In this document: positions 8,931 to 16,306 of the stretch, in pieces
Layout of the letters: each line of letters begins with the position of its first letter
How positions within the stretch are numbered: position 1 is the stretch's first letter
Program-made: the position numbers and the translations under genes
Notes under the pieces: generated by a model
What the model was told of the DNA's origin: nothing
What the model saw: the letters and a program-made list of their open reading frames with translations, nothing else
Databases searched by the model: none
From: Longimicrobium terrae
GTDB taxonomy: Bacteria; Gemmatimonadota; Gemmatimonadetes; Longimicrobiales; Longimicrobiaceae
DNA: 64,000 bases
Assembly (NCBI RefSeq): GCF_014202995.1
Contig: NZ_JACHIA010000002.1
Coordinates: 200,645-264,644 of the forward strand
Direction of reading: 5' to 3'

Positions 8931-9195
8931 CCCTCACCGCGCGTGCTGCGCACGACGACCCTCTCCCACAAACAGACGTGGGAGAGGGCGCACACCCCAG
9001 ATCGGTGTGGCGGATGTTCTGAGTGCGTGGCGCGCTCTCGTCCGGCGGTTGAAACCGCGCCTCGAAAGGCACGAAGTCCGCCTTCGCGGACTGCAATGCG
9101 GTTGAAGCCTCGATCGTGGACGCGACAGCGGCCATGAGTCGGGGCTTACCGCTGTTTGAGCGGCGGATTTATTCGCTCACCAGACTTCGCGCGGC
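8931..9195 (+). repeat. modular intergenic repeat R1, copy 1
   Basis: Three modules in order. A: CCCTCACCGCGCGTGCTGCG, then an 11-bp hairpin (CCCTCTCCCAC at 8959-8969 pairing with 8978-8988) and CACACCCCAG. B (about 9041-9091): GGCGGTTGAAACCGCGCCTC followed by the hairpin GAAGTCCGCC...GCGGAC. C (about 9101-9193): GTTGAAGCCTCGATCGTGGA, TCGGGGCTTACCGCT, GAGCGGCGGATTTATTCGCTC. The same modules occur at 14761-15290 and, inverted, at 60744-61083. No coding potential. It fills most of the 606-base gap between murI and the DUF983 gene; the rest (9196-9420) shows nothing clear apart from AT-rich hexamers at 9190-9195 and 9366-9371. Confidence 0.85.
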
Positions 9196-9420
9196 ACTAT
9201 ACTCTTGATCTCGCGACGGACGCTTCGCCCCATCAATCCCCCGAACCTTTGTTGATCTTCATTGGAAAGAGCGTGGGCGGATGGCACCGCGCGCTGGGAT
9301 CATCGTGGAGTTCGCCTGCCGCGCAGGTAGGGGTTTTCCGGACTCCGCACGGGGATGGAGCGCGGTATATTGTTGCACGAGGGCGGGTTACATGCGGAGT
9401 AAACGGTCTGGACGGAGACG

Positions 9421-9909
9421 ATGATGACGAGCACGATCGAACCAGCGGCGCCTCAGACGACGCCGGGAACGGATCCCGTCGAGCCGGGGCGGGGGATGAA
9501 GCTCGTCACGCGCGCGCTGCGGCTCCGGTGCCCGCACTGCGGACAGGGCTCGCTGCGCGGCCCGTCGTGGATGAAGCTGGCGCGCGTCTGCCCGTCGTGC
9601 GGGCTGCGCACAGAACGCGGCGAGGAAGACTTCTTTCTGGGCGCCATGATGTTCAACATCGCGCTCAGCGAAGGGCTTCTGGCGATCGCGATCGTGGGGA
9701 CGATGGTCGTGTTCTGGGGCGCGATTCCGTGGACGGTGCTGGCCACCGCCGCGCTGGTGCTGATGGCGATCGCGCCGTTCGCGTTCTTTCCGTTCTCCAA
9801 CAGCATCTGGCTCGCGGCGGACATCTGGATCCGGCCGGTGACGGCGGATGAAATGGCGTGGCACCGCACGCAGCCGCACAACACCCATCGCAACTTCCGC
9901 GACCGCTGA
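9421..9909 (+). CDS. DUF983 family membrane protein with zinc ribbon
   Basis: 162 residues. The N-terminal 30 residues are Pro/Thr-rich. CPHCGQGSLRGP and CPSCGLR form a four-Cys zinc ribbon (about residues 38-62), then RGEEDFFLGAMMFNIAL leads into two hydrophobic helices. DUF983 members are inner-membrane proteins of unknown role, sometimes next to cytochrome oxidase genes. Two ATG codons in a row (9421, 9424) follow GGAG; either may be the start. Monocistronic, with its own terminator. Confidence 0.8.
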   Translation: MMTSTIEPAAPQTTPGTDPVEPGRGMKLVTRALRLRCPHCGQGSLRGPSWMKLARVCPSCGLRTERGEEDFFLGAMMFNIALSEGLLAIAIVGTMVVFWGAIPWTVLATAALVLMAIAPFAFFPFSNSIWLAADIWIRPVTADEMAWHRTQPHNTHRNFRDR

Positions 9910-9935
9910 CGGTCGCACCGCCGTCTGCCTGCGTC

Positions 9936-9976
9936 GAAAGCGCCGCCGATCCGGGTCCGGATCGGCGGCGCTTTTC
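9936..9976 (+). terminator. rho-independent terminator after the DUF983 gene
   Basis: Hairpin with arms AAGCGCCGCCGATCCG and its complement, loop GGT, followed by a short T-run (CTTTTCTG). Confidence 0.82.
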
Positions 9977-10102
9977 TGTCGTTCTGGCGTGGTCCGCGAA
10001 GATGAGGACGCGCGGCGGAGTACGTCCGCACTCCACTCCTCATTTGATTGGACGGCGTTGGCGTCCTCCGCGGCTGCTCGCGATGAGGAGACGCTTCTCA
10101 TT

Positions 10103-10322
10103 TGTCATCCTGAGCGAGCGGCGATGCCGTACCTTTCGCGGCACCGTTGACTGCAGCGAGTCGAAGGATCTTGCCACATCGCCGGCGTCGAGCACCGTGG
10201 TTCGAGTCTGATCCGTTTCCTGCCTGCCGCGCGCTCCGAGTCTGCCGTGGCAAGATCCTTCGACTTCGCGCCAGAGTGCGGAGCGGCGGACACACCGGCG
10301 CGGCGCTTCGCTCAGGATGACA
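10103..10322. repeat. palindromic intergenic repeat R2, copy 1
   Basis: About 220 bases bounded by GTCATCCTGAGCGAGCGG and its near complement CGCTCAGGATGACAG. An inner pair of inverted arms (TCGAAGGATCTTGCCAC and GTGGCAAGATCCTTCGA) lies near the centre. A second copy is at 31459-31680. A partial end of the same type (CATCCTTCAGAATGACAG) lies at 10473-10491. The rest of the gap 9977-10535 shows no gene. Confidence 0.85.
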
Positions 10323-10535
10323 GGTTGAGGTACTGCAAGTGGTTGGGAGCACATCGCACATGCTCGCGCCGCTGGCCGAGTTCGGGTCAGGCACGGTCTG
10401 GCGTTCGCGGCGAGGTGTGGCGCGGGATTCCTCAGTCGGCGCCGGAGTATGCGGCGGCGGACAGTGTGGCGCGCATCCTTCAGAATGACAGGTGGGGGGC
10501 TTTTCTGGAGGGGATGGCCGGTGATGGTCATCAAC

Positions 10536-10575
10536 AGAAAAACGCGCCGTCGATCAGGTCGACGGCGCGTTCGAT
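10536..10575 (-). terminator. terminator of the LpxH-like gene
   Basis: Hairpin with arms AACGCGCCGTCGA and complement around a short loop; the minus-strand product ends in a run of T (GAAAAACG read on the plus strand). It lies directly after the stop of the phosphoesterase gene. Confidence 0.82.
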
Positions 10576-10576
10576 T

Positions 10577-11323
10577 TCAGGCAGCGGGGGGCCAGGCGCG
10601 CGGCTCCGGGGCGCCGCCGCCGGGGGGCAGCACGACGTAGTCGAACGTCCGCAGCCAATCCCCCGAGTTCACGTACCACCGCCCCGGCGCCACCTCCGTC
10701 CGCTGCGCCACGTGCGCATGCCCCGCCAGCACCAGGTCGATCTCCGGCCGCGCGCGAAGCTGCTCCATCGCCCACGACTCGATGAATGCCGCCCGCCCCC
10801 GCGCCGCCTGATCGCCCGTGTCCGCCTTGTGCTCCGTGGTGGACGCCAGCCCGGCGATGCGCCGCCCCCAGTCCGGGTGCAGCGCCCGGAACGCGCCTAC
10901 GGTGACCGGGTTGCGGATCATGCGCTTGAGCGCGCGATACTTGAGGTCGCCCCGCCCCACGCCGTCCCCGTGCGCCACCAGCGTGCGGCGGCCGCCCAGG
11001 TCCATCTCCACCGGCCCGTCGTACAGCGTAATCCCCACCTCGTCCCGCAGAAACGGCCCGGCCCACGCGTCGTGGTTGCCGCCCACGAACGACACCGGCA
11101 CCCCCGCCTCCACCACGTCCTTGAGCTTGGCGACCACGCGGTAGTGCTCCGCCAGAATCACGTGGCGGTACTCGAACCAGAAGTCGAACAGGTCTCCGTT
11201 GATGAGCAGCGACGACGCGTGAACCGCGGCGTGGTCCAGAAAGCCGCGGAACGCCCGTTCCGTGGCCGGCGGCACCGCGCCCAGGTGGATGTCGGAGACG
11301 ACGTAGACAGGCTTGGTTTCCAT
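10577..11323 (-). CDS. lpxH: LpxH-like UDP-2,3-diacylglucosamine diphosphatase
   Basis: Calcineurin-like metallophosphoesterase, 248 residues from the ATG at 11323. All metal motifs are present: SDIHLG near the start, NGDLFDFW, GNHDAW, VAHGDG and AGHAHV. The FDFWFEY segment and the overall length fit LpxH, which removes UMP from UDP-diacylglucosamine in lipid A synthesis at the inner membrane. An upstream ATG at 11359 would add 12 residues before the core strand. It lies downstream of an MsbA-like exporter gene, fitting an envelope-lipid role, although related broad-specificity phosphoesterases look similar. Confidence 0.72.
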   Translation of the reverse strand: METKPVYVVSDIHLGAVPPATERAFRGFLDHAAVHASSLLINGDLFDFWFEYRHVILAEHYRVVAKLKDVVEAGVPVSFVGGNHDAWAGPFLRDEVGITLYDGPVEMDLGGRRTLVAHGDGVGRGDLKYRALKRMIRNPVTVGAFRALHPDWGRRIAGLASTTEHKADTGDQAARGRAAFIESWAMEQLRARPEIDLVLAGHAHVAQRTEVAPGRWYVNSGDWLRTFDYVVLPPGGGAPEPRAWPPAA

Positions 11324-11390
11324 GGCCGCCAAGCTATCCGGCCGCCGCGGGGCAGACAAGGAACGCGCCGCCCGTCATCCCCCGAAAGCC

Positions 11391-11431
11391 AAAGCCCGCC
11401 TCCATCCCGGGATCGGGAATGGAGGCGGGCT
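11391..11431 (-). terminator. intergenic hairpin between the exporter and lpxH
   Basis: Stem AGCCCGCCTCCATTCCC with its complement. On the minus strand it is followed by TTTGGCTTTC, a weak T-tract, so it may be a leaky terminator between the two genes. Confidence 0.55.
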
Positions 11432-11454
11432 CTGGATCGATGAACCTCGACCGG

Positions 11455-13425
11455 TCAGACGGTCATCAGCGATTCCGCGGCTTCTTCGCGGTCGCGGAAC
11501 TGGTGCGCGTACAGCCGCGCATACAGCCCGCCCGCCGCGATCAGCTCGTTGTGCGTTCCCGTTTCGGCGATGCCGCCGTTCTCCAGCACCAGAATGCGGT
11601 TGGCGCGGCGCACGGTGGAGAGGCGGTGGGCGATGATGAGCGTGGTGCGGTTCTGCAGCAGCGTGTTGAGCGCATCCTCGATCAGCGCTTCGCTTTCCGT
11701 GTCCAGGCTGCTCGTCGCCTCGTCCAGAATCAGCACCGCGGGGTCCTTGAGGATGGCGCGCGCCAGGGCGATGCGCTGCCGCTGCCCGCCGCTGAGCTTT
11801 ACGCCGCGCTCGCCCACGCGCGTGTCGTAGCCCTCCGGCAGCAGCCGCACGAACTCGTGCGCGTGCGCGGCGCGGGCGGCGGCCAGGATCTGCTCTTCCG
11901 TGGCGTCCGGCCGCGCGTAGCTGATGTTGTCGCGCACCGAGCCGCTGAACAGCAGCGTTTCCTGCGGCACCAGCCCGATGGCGTCGCGGATCTGCGCCAG
12001 GCGCAGCTCCCGCACGTCGGTTCCTTCGATGGAAACGGCGCCCTTCTGCACGTCCCAGAAGCGCGGGATGAGCGCGGCGATGGTCGTCTTGCCCGCGCCG
12101 GAGGGGCCGACGAGCGCGACGGTTTCGCCCGGGTTGATGCGGAACGAGATGCCGCGCAGCGTCCAGTCCGGCACCGCCGCCGGCGTCGCGGCCGGCGAGC
12201 GGGCGCGTCCCTGGCCGGGAAGGGGAGGCCCGTCCAGCTTGGGAAGGTCGTCCGCCGGCTCGTAGCGGAACCACACGTCGCTGAACTCCACCGCGCCGGT
12301 AATCGGCTCCGCCAGCGTCACCGCGTTGTCGGCGTCGCGCAGCCGGGGAACCGAGCGCAGCAGCTGAAACACGCGCGCGGCGGCGCCCATGGATTCCTGG
12401 TACGCGCTCCACAGCGCGCCCAGCGCGCCCACGGAGTTGGCCGCCATCGCCGAGTAGAGCAGGAACGAGAAGAGCGTGCCCACCGTGAGCGTGCCGGCCA
12501 GCACCATCCGCCCGCCCACCCACAGCACCAGCACCGACGCGCTCATGCTCACGAAGCCGATGACGCTGTAGAAGAAGCCGCGCGTCACCGCCCGCCGCAG
12601 CGCCACGGACACCGCCGCGGTGATGCGTGCGCCGTAGCGCGCCTGCTCGTGCGGCTCGCCCACGAAGCTCTGCACCACGCGGATCTGCGAAAACGACTCT
12701 TCGGCGATGGCGCTGGCCTCGGCCACCTCGTCCATCACCCCCTGCGACGCCTTCTTGAGCCGCTCGCCAAAGAAGATGGCCGTTCCCACCACGATGGGAA
12801 CCAGAAGCAGCGTGATGCCGGTGAGGTAGACGTGGGTGACGGTAAGCATCACCAGCGCGCCGATCAGCAGCAGCGTCTGCTTGAGCAGCTCCAGCGCGTT
12901 CATGGTCAGCACGCCCTGCAGCATGCTCACGTCCGTGCCCAGGCGGCTGGTGAGCTCGCCGGTGCGGCGGTCCGCGAAAAAGGCGGGAGGCAGCCGCAGC
13001 AGGTGCGCGAACAGGTCTTCGCGCAGCCGCGCGATGATGCGCTCGCCGCTGGCGCTGAGCAGGTACGCCTGGCAGAACGTCATCACCGCCTGCACGCTGA
13101 ACAGGGCGAGCAGGAACAGGACGGTGCGGTCCAGCTGCTGCCGCCCGCCCGCGCCGAACGCCGTGTCCATGATGCGCCCCACCACGGTGGGAAACACCAG
13201 GCTCATGGCCGTGCTGGCCAGCAGCATGGCGGCGGCGATGGACAGCTTTCCGCTGTGCGGCTTGAGCCGCGGCACCAGGTAGCGCAGGTCGCCGCCCTGC
13301 AGCTTCTGCCAGAAGCTCAGCCGCTCGGGCGGGGTGATGGTGGGCGCCGGAGGGGCCTGAATGCGGCTCCGCTCATTTTGCGCCGTGTCTGGCGACGTAG
13401 TCGCGGGGGGGGCATTGTTGCTCAT
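11455..13425 (-). CDS. ABC exporter, MsbA/LmrA-like half-transporter
   Basis: 656 residues from the ATG at 13425. A six-helix ABC_membrane domain (about residues 50-350) is fused to one ATPase domain with Walker A GPSGAGKTT, signature LSGGQRQRIALARAI, Walker B VLILDEATSSLDTES and the switch His in IIAHRLSTV. There is an insertion of about 30 residues rich in Gly/Pro/Arg between the TMD and the NBD strand ISFRINPGE. It works as a homodimer in the inner membrane. Neighbouring an LpxH-like gene, lipid A or lipid export is plausible, but multidrug exporters look the same. Confidence 0.88.
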   Translation of the reverse strand: MSNNAPPATTSPDTAQNERSRIQAPPAPTITPPERLSFWQKLQGGDLRYLVPRLKPHSGKLSIAAAMLLASTAMSLVFPTVVGRIMDTAFGAGGRQQLDRTVLFLLALFSVQAVMTFCQAYLLSASGERIIARLREDLFAHLLRLPPAFFADRRTGELTSRLGTDVSMLQGVLTMNALELLKQTLLLIGALVMLTVTHVYLTGITLLLVPIVVGTAIFFGERLKKASQGVMDEVAEASAIAEESFSQIRVVQSFVGEPHEQARYGARITAAVSVALRRAVTRGFFYSVIGFVSMSASVLVLWVGGRMVLAGTLTVGTLFSFLLYSAMAANSVGALGALWSAYQESMGAAARVFQLLRSVPRLRDADNAVTLAEPITGAVEFSDVWFRYEPADDLPKLDGPPLPGQGRARSPAATPAAVPDWTLRGISFRINPGETVALVGPSGAGKTTIAALIPRFWDVQKGAVSIEGTDVRELRLAQIRDAIGLVPQETLLFSGSVRDNISYARPDATEEQILAAARAAHAHEFVRLLPEGYDTRVGERGVKLSGGQRQRIALARAILKDPAVLILDEATSSLDTESEALIEDALNTLLQNRTTLIIAHRLSTVRRANRILVLENGGIAETGTHNELIAAGGLYARLYAHQFRDREEAAESLMTV

Positions 13426-13524
13426 GACCGGCAAATCTAATCATCTGCTCCCGGATCAGGAACCGCCTGAGTGTCCGGTTGAAGAAGGTGGACGCCGGTT
13501 CCGGACAGAACCCGCATGAATTGG

Positions 13525-14619
13525 TCAACCGGGGACGCGCGGCGGGGCATCCGGCGCCGGAATCTCCGCGCGCACGCGGGTGCCGGCGCCGGGCTCGCTG
13601 CGCACCTCCACGCGGCCGCCCAGGTACGCCGCGCGCTCCGACATCCCGAACAGCCCCAGCCCGGTTCCGGCGGCCATGGTGTCAGCCACGGAGAATCCGC
13701 GCCCGTCGTCATCCACCGTCACCACCAGCCGGCCGGCTTCGCGGCGCACGGCCACGGCGGCGTGGGTGGCGGCGGAGTGGCGCAGCATGTTGCTGAGCGC
13801 TTCCTGAACGATGCGGTACACGGCGAGTTCCGCCTCGGGCGCCAGCCGCTCGTCGCGCGCCAGCTCCGCGTCCAGCGTGATGTGGACGGGGCTGATTTCA
13901 CGCAGGGAGCGCAGGTGCGATTCGATGGCGGGTACCAGCCCCAGTTCGTCCAGCGCGGGGGGGCGAAGGCCGCGGGCAAAGCGGCGCACGCCCTCCAGCG
14001 CCTGGCCGATCTCGCGCCGCATGTCTTCCAGCAGCGTGGCGACGGCGTGGGGATCGCCAGCGTTGCGCACCACGCGGATGCGGATGAGGAGCGCGGCCAG
14101 CAGCTGCGCCGTCTCGTCGTGCAGTTCGCGGGCGATGCGCTTGCGCTCCTCTTCGGCCGCCGTGAGCGCGCGTGAGGCCACCTCGCGCAGCCGCTCGCGC
14201 GACGTTTCGGCCGCGTCGAGCATGCCGTTGAAGGTGTGGGTCAGCCGGTCCAGCTCGCGGTCGGCGACGGCGGAGTAGGGGACGCGGGCGTCCAGGCTGC
14301 CGCCCTGCACGCGGGCGGCGGTGCGCTCCAGTGCGTCCAGCGGCTCCAGCGCCAGCTTGAGGATCAGCGCGTTCACCAGCACGGTGGCGCAGATGCCGGC
14401 CACCGCGAGCGAGCTGACCAGTTCCTGCGTGCTAGCGGCGGGGTGGGCGCGTACGTAGCGGGACGTGACCATGCTGCCGAAGATCGTTCCCACCAGCACC
14501 AGCGCGGCGTTGGCGATGAGGATCTTGTAGAAGAGCGGAACGCGCAGCAGGGCCCGCACCACGCGCGGAACGCGGGTTTCGGGCTCGGGCGGCGGATCGG
14601 GATCGCGGTCAGGGGTCAT
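13525..14619 (-). CDS. NarL/DesK-type sensor histidine kinase with HAMP domain
   Basis: 364 residues from the ATG at 14619. Two transmembrane helices (about residues 24-50 and 68-92) enclose a short periplasmic loop, followed by a HAMP-like linker (LEPLDALERTAARVQGG). The HisKA_3 phosphoacceptor is EEERKRIARELHDETAQLL. The ATPase domain has the N-box VQEALSNMLRHS and the G-box DDDGRGF and GTGLGLFGMSERA. The sensed signal is not obvious. A cognate LuxR-type regulator is not in the window, so this is an orphan kinase here. An Asp-Pro-rich N-terminal tail precedes the first helix. Confidence 0.86.
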   Translation of the reverse strand: MTPDRDPDPPPEPETRVPRVVRALLRVPLFYKILIANAALVLVGTIFGSMVTSRYVRAHPAASTQELVSSLAVAGICATVLVNALILKLALEPLDALERTAARVQGGSLDARVPYSAVADRELDRLTHTFNGMLDAAETSRERLREVASRALTAAEEERKRIARELHDETAQLLAALLIRIRVVRNAGDPHAVATLLEDMRREIGQALEGVRRFARGLRPPALDELGLVPAIESHLRSLREISPVHITLDAELARDERLAPEAELAVYRIVQEALSNMLRHSAATHAAVAVRREAGRLVVTVDDDGRGFSVADTMAAGTGLGLFGMSERAAYLGGRVEVRSEPGAGTRVRAEIPAPDAPPRVPG

Positions 14620-14760
14620 GCGGGCGGCGGGCGGCGGGGATCTGGGAACCGCGGACAAGCTACATCCGTCCGCGCGGGGCGGCACGGGTGCGGGTGTTTC
14701 GGGATCGTGGGGAGCCGTTCAACTCGGGCGATGGATTCGGTGCGCGGCGGCGGGCAGTGG

Positions 14761-15290
14761 CCCTCACCCCGCGTGCTGCGCACGACGACCCTCTCCCACG
14801 AACAGATGTGGGAGAGGGAGCACACCCCAGTCTGGTGCACGCGCATAGTTCGGTGCGGGATGCGCGCCTCCGTCCGGCGGCGTCGCCCGGAAGCATCGAT
14901 CCGGCGGGCATTCGTCCGGCGGTTGAAACCGCGCCTCGAAGCACACGAAGTCCGCCTCCGCGGACTGGTTCCACGGCTCTGGTGTGCATCGCCGTGCATT
15001 GTTGGCGCGGCGTGGAACGGTGCGCGAGGGGCCGCGAGCGTGGCCTGGTCCGGCCACCAACACCATGTCCAGCCCCCATCCCATCCTGAGGAGGCGCCGG
15101 CCGGAACCGGCATCCACGCCGAACCGTGGCGCCGACGAAGGATCTACCTTCCGCCGAGCCAACTACGCAACGCACACCGACGTTGACCCGCATGCTGTTG
15201 AAGCCCCGATCGTGGACGCGTCAGCGGCCACGAGTCGGGGCTTACCGCTTCTGGAGCGGCGGATTTATTCGCTCTCGCCGCGCCGGGCAC
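14761..15290 (+). repeat. modular intergenic repeat R1, copy 2 (expanded)
   Basis: Same modules as copy 1 and in the same order: A with the CCCTCTCCCAC hairpin at 14761-14830, B at about 14913-14967, C at about 15197-15290. Here A-B and B-C are pushed apart; 230 bases of unrelated GC-rich sequence lie between B and C. It occupies the 825-base gene-free gap between the histidine kinase and the cupin gene. The remaining 15291-15373 has nothing clear. Confidence 0.85.
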
Positions 15291-15373
15291 GCGCTTTGGG
15301 ACCAGGCATTCACATCCATCCACAGCTCGGCGGGATCATCATAGCCCCAACATCATCCCGGGATGACAAACGG

Positions 15374-15414
15374 AGATGGCGGAGGTACGCCGTCGTCCGC
15401 GCACCTCCGCCATC
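15374..15414 (-). terminator. hairpin downstream of the cupin gene
   Basis: Twelve-bp inverted repeat GATGGCGGAGGT/ACCTCCGCCATC with a 17-base loop, 30 bases after the cupin stop on the minus strand. The T-tract is weak, so termination efficiency is uncertain. Confidence 0.45.
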
Positions 15415-15444
15415 GCTGCGTTCCCCGCGAAAGGGCCGCTGGCC

Positions 15445-15783
15445 TTACTCGTCGCGCCCGTGCACGCTCGCGGGCGGATGCGTGGCCTCCACGGCGGTGA
15501 ACGATTCCAGGATGCGGTAGGTGTGCTCGGCATCCTTGGGCACCGTCCACGAATCTCCGGGCTCCAGAATGACCTTCTGGCCTTCCAGATGAAGCTCCGC
15601 GCGGCCGGAAAGCACGTATCCCACAACCTCGTACGGACGGCGGCTCGTGGGCTTGGCGTCGCTGGGCTGCTCGTTTTCCCACAGCCGCATGCCCATGCTC
15701 ACGCCGGTGGCCAGGTACTTCTGCCCGCTCGCGCCGCTGGGCGCGGAGGAGGAACTCACCTTGTGCACGCTCGTATCCGCCAT
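15445..15783 (-). CDS. small cupin-domain protein
   Basis: 112 residues from the ATG at 15783 (MADTSVHKVSSSSAPSG). A single cupin_2 barrel: EVVGYVLSGRAELHLEG, then ILEPGDSWTVPKDAEHTYRI. The second motif has P-x-x-x-x-H, but the first motif lacks the usual His pair (it reads Y-V-L-S-G), so metal binding may be lost or altered. Probably cytoplasmic, a sugar- or small-molecule-binding barrel. The longer reading upstream of this ATG is Arg/Pro-rich and looks non-coding. Confidence 0.72.
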   Translation of the reverse strand: MADTSVHKVSSSSAPSGASGQKYLATGVSMGMRLWENEQPSDAKPTSRRPYEVVGYVLSGRAELHLEGQKVILEPGDSWTVPKDAEHTYRILESFTAVEATHPPASVHGRDE

Positions 15784-16159
15784 CGTCTTCCGTCCCGTGT
15801 TTCGTGTTCGGGCTGATCCGGGAGGCCGAAACGCGCCGCCCCGGATGGATGCGGCGCGGCGGAGTCGCAGGGAGTGTGCCGTGTGCAGGGTTTGAAGAAG
15901 GACAGGCGGACGGAACCGGGTCACGTCCTTCGAGGCGAGTGGAGCCGGAGGAGGCCGCCGGAACCTGCCGAGCGCCTGACCGCCGCGCGTCGGTGCGGCG
16001 GAAAAGCAGGAAAGGCCTCACACAGAGCCGCGGAGACGCAGAGAAAGATCAAGAGGACTGGGGGATGGATTGCTCGTCCGCCGATACTCTGCCGTTCCCG
16101 CGACCGATTTCCGTTGCTGTTTTCTGTCTCGCTTCGCGGGAGTCCTGCTGGGGGCAAAA
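15784..16159. other. gene-free stretch with short direct repeats
   Basis: No credible gene; the long open frames here are GC-driven and Arg-rich. At 16012-16056 there is CCTCACACAGAGCCGCGGAG and ACGCAGAGAAAGATCAAGAG, a diverged member of the CAGAG/GCAGAG repeat class seen at 48184 and 48415. Confidence 0.45.
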
Positions 16160-16200
16160 AGAAGGCGGCGCGGACCCCGAAGGGTGCCGCGCCGCTTTCT
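16160..16200 (-). terminator. terminator of the eCIS operon
   Basis: Hairpin AAGCGGCGCGGCACCC-TTCG-complement on the minus strand, followed by CTTCTTTTTGCCCC. It lies about 110 bases after the stop of the DUF6519 gene, the last gene of the cluster. Confidence 0.8.
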
Positions 16201-16306
16201 ACGTTGCCGAAGGGGGTCTCGAACCCTGAGCGCGAGGATTTTTGTCGCCCGCACCCCTTACCATTGTCTCCAGCACCGAAAAGTGTAATCCGGTGCCGGG
16301 CCGCCG

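Noticed and set aside
9366-9371. TATATT hexamer as a -10 box for the DUF983 gene
   Set aside because: No matching -35 hexamer at 16-18 bases upstream; a promoter is likely nearby but not resolved.
15804-16229. Plus-strand ORF of 141 codons between the cupin gene and the eCIS
   Set aside because: Crosses the terminator and repeat sequence, with no start signal and repeat-derived residues (SRGDAEK). Not credible as a gene.
16190-16290. GGGTTCGAGACCCC on the minus strand looks like the T-arm of a tRNA next to the end of the eCIS locus
   Set aside because: Stem positions 49-50 do not pair with 64-65, no acceptor partner for the downstream TTCGGCA exists upstream, and no anticodon arm can be folded. 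It could be an old attachment-site remnant, but a cloverleaf is not supported.
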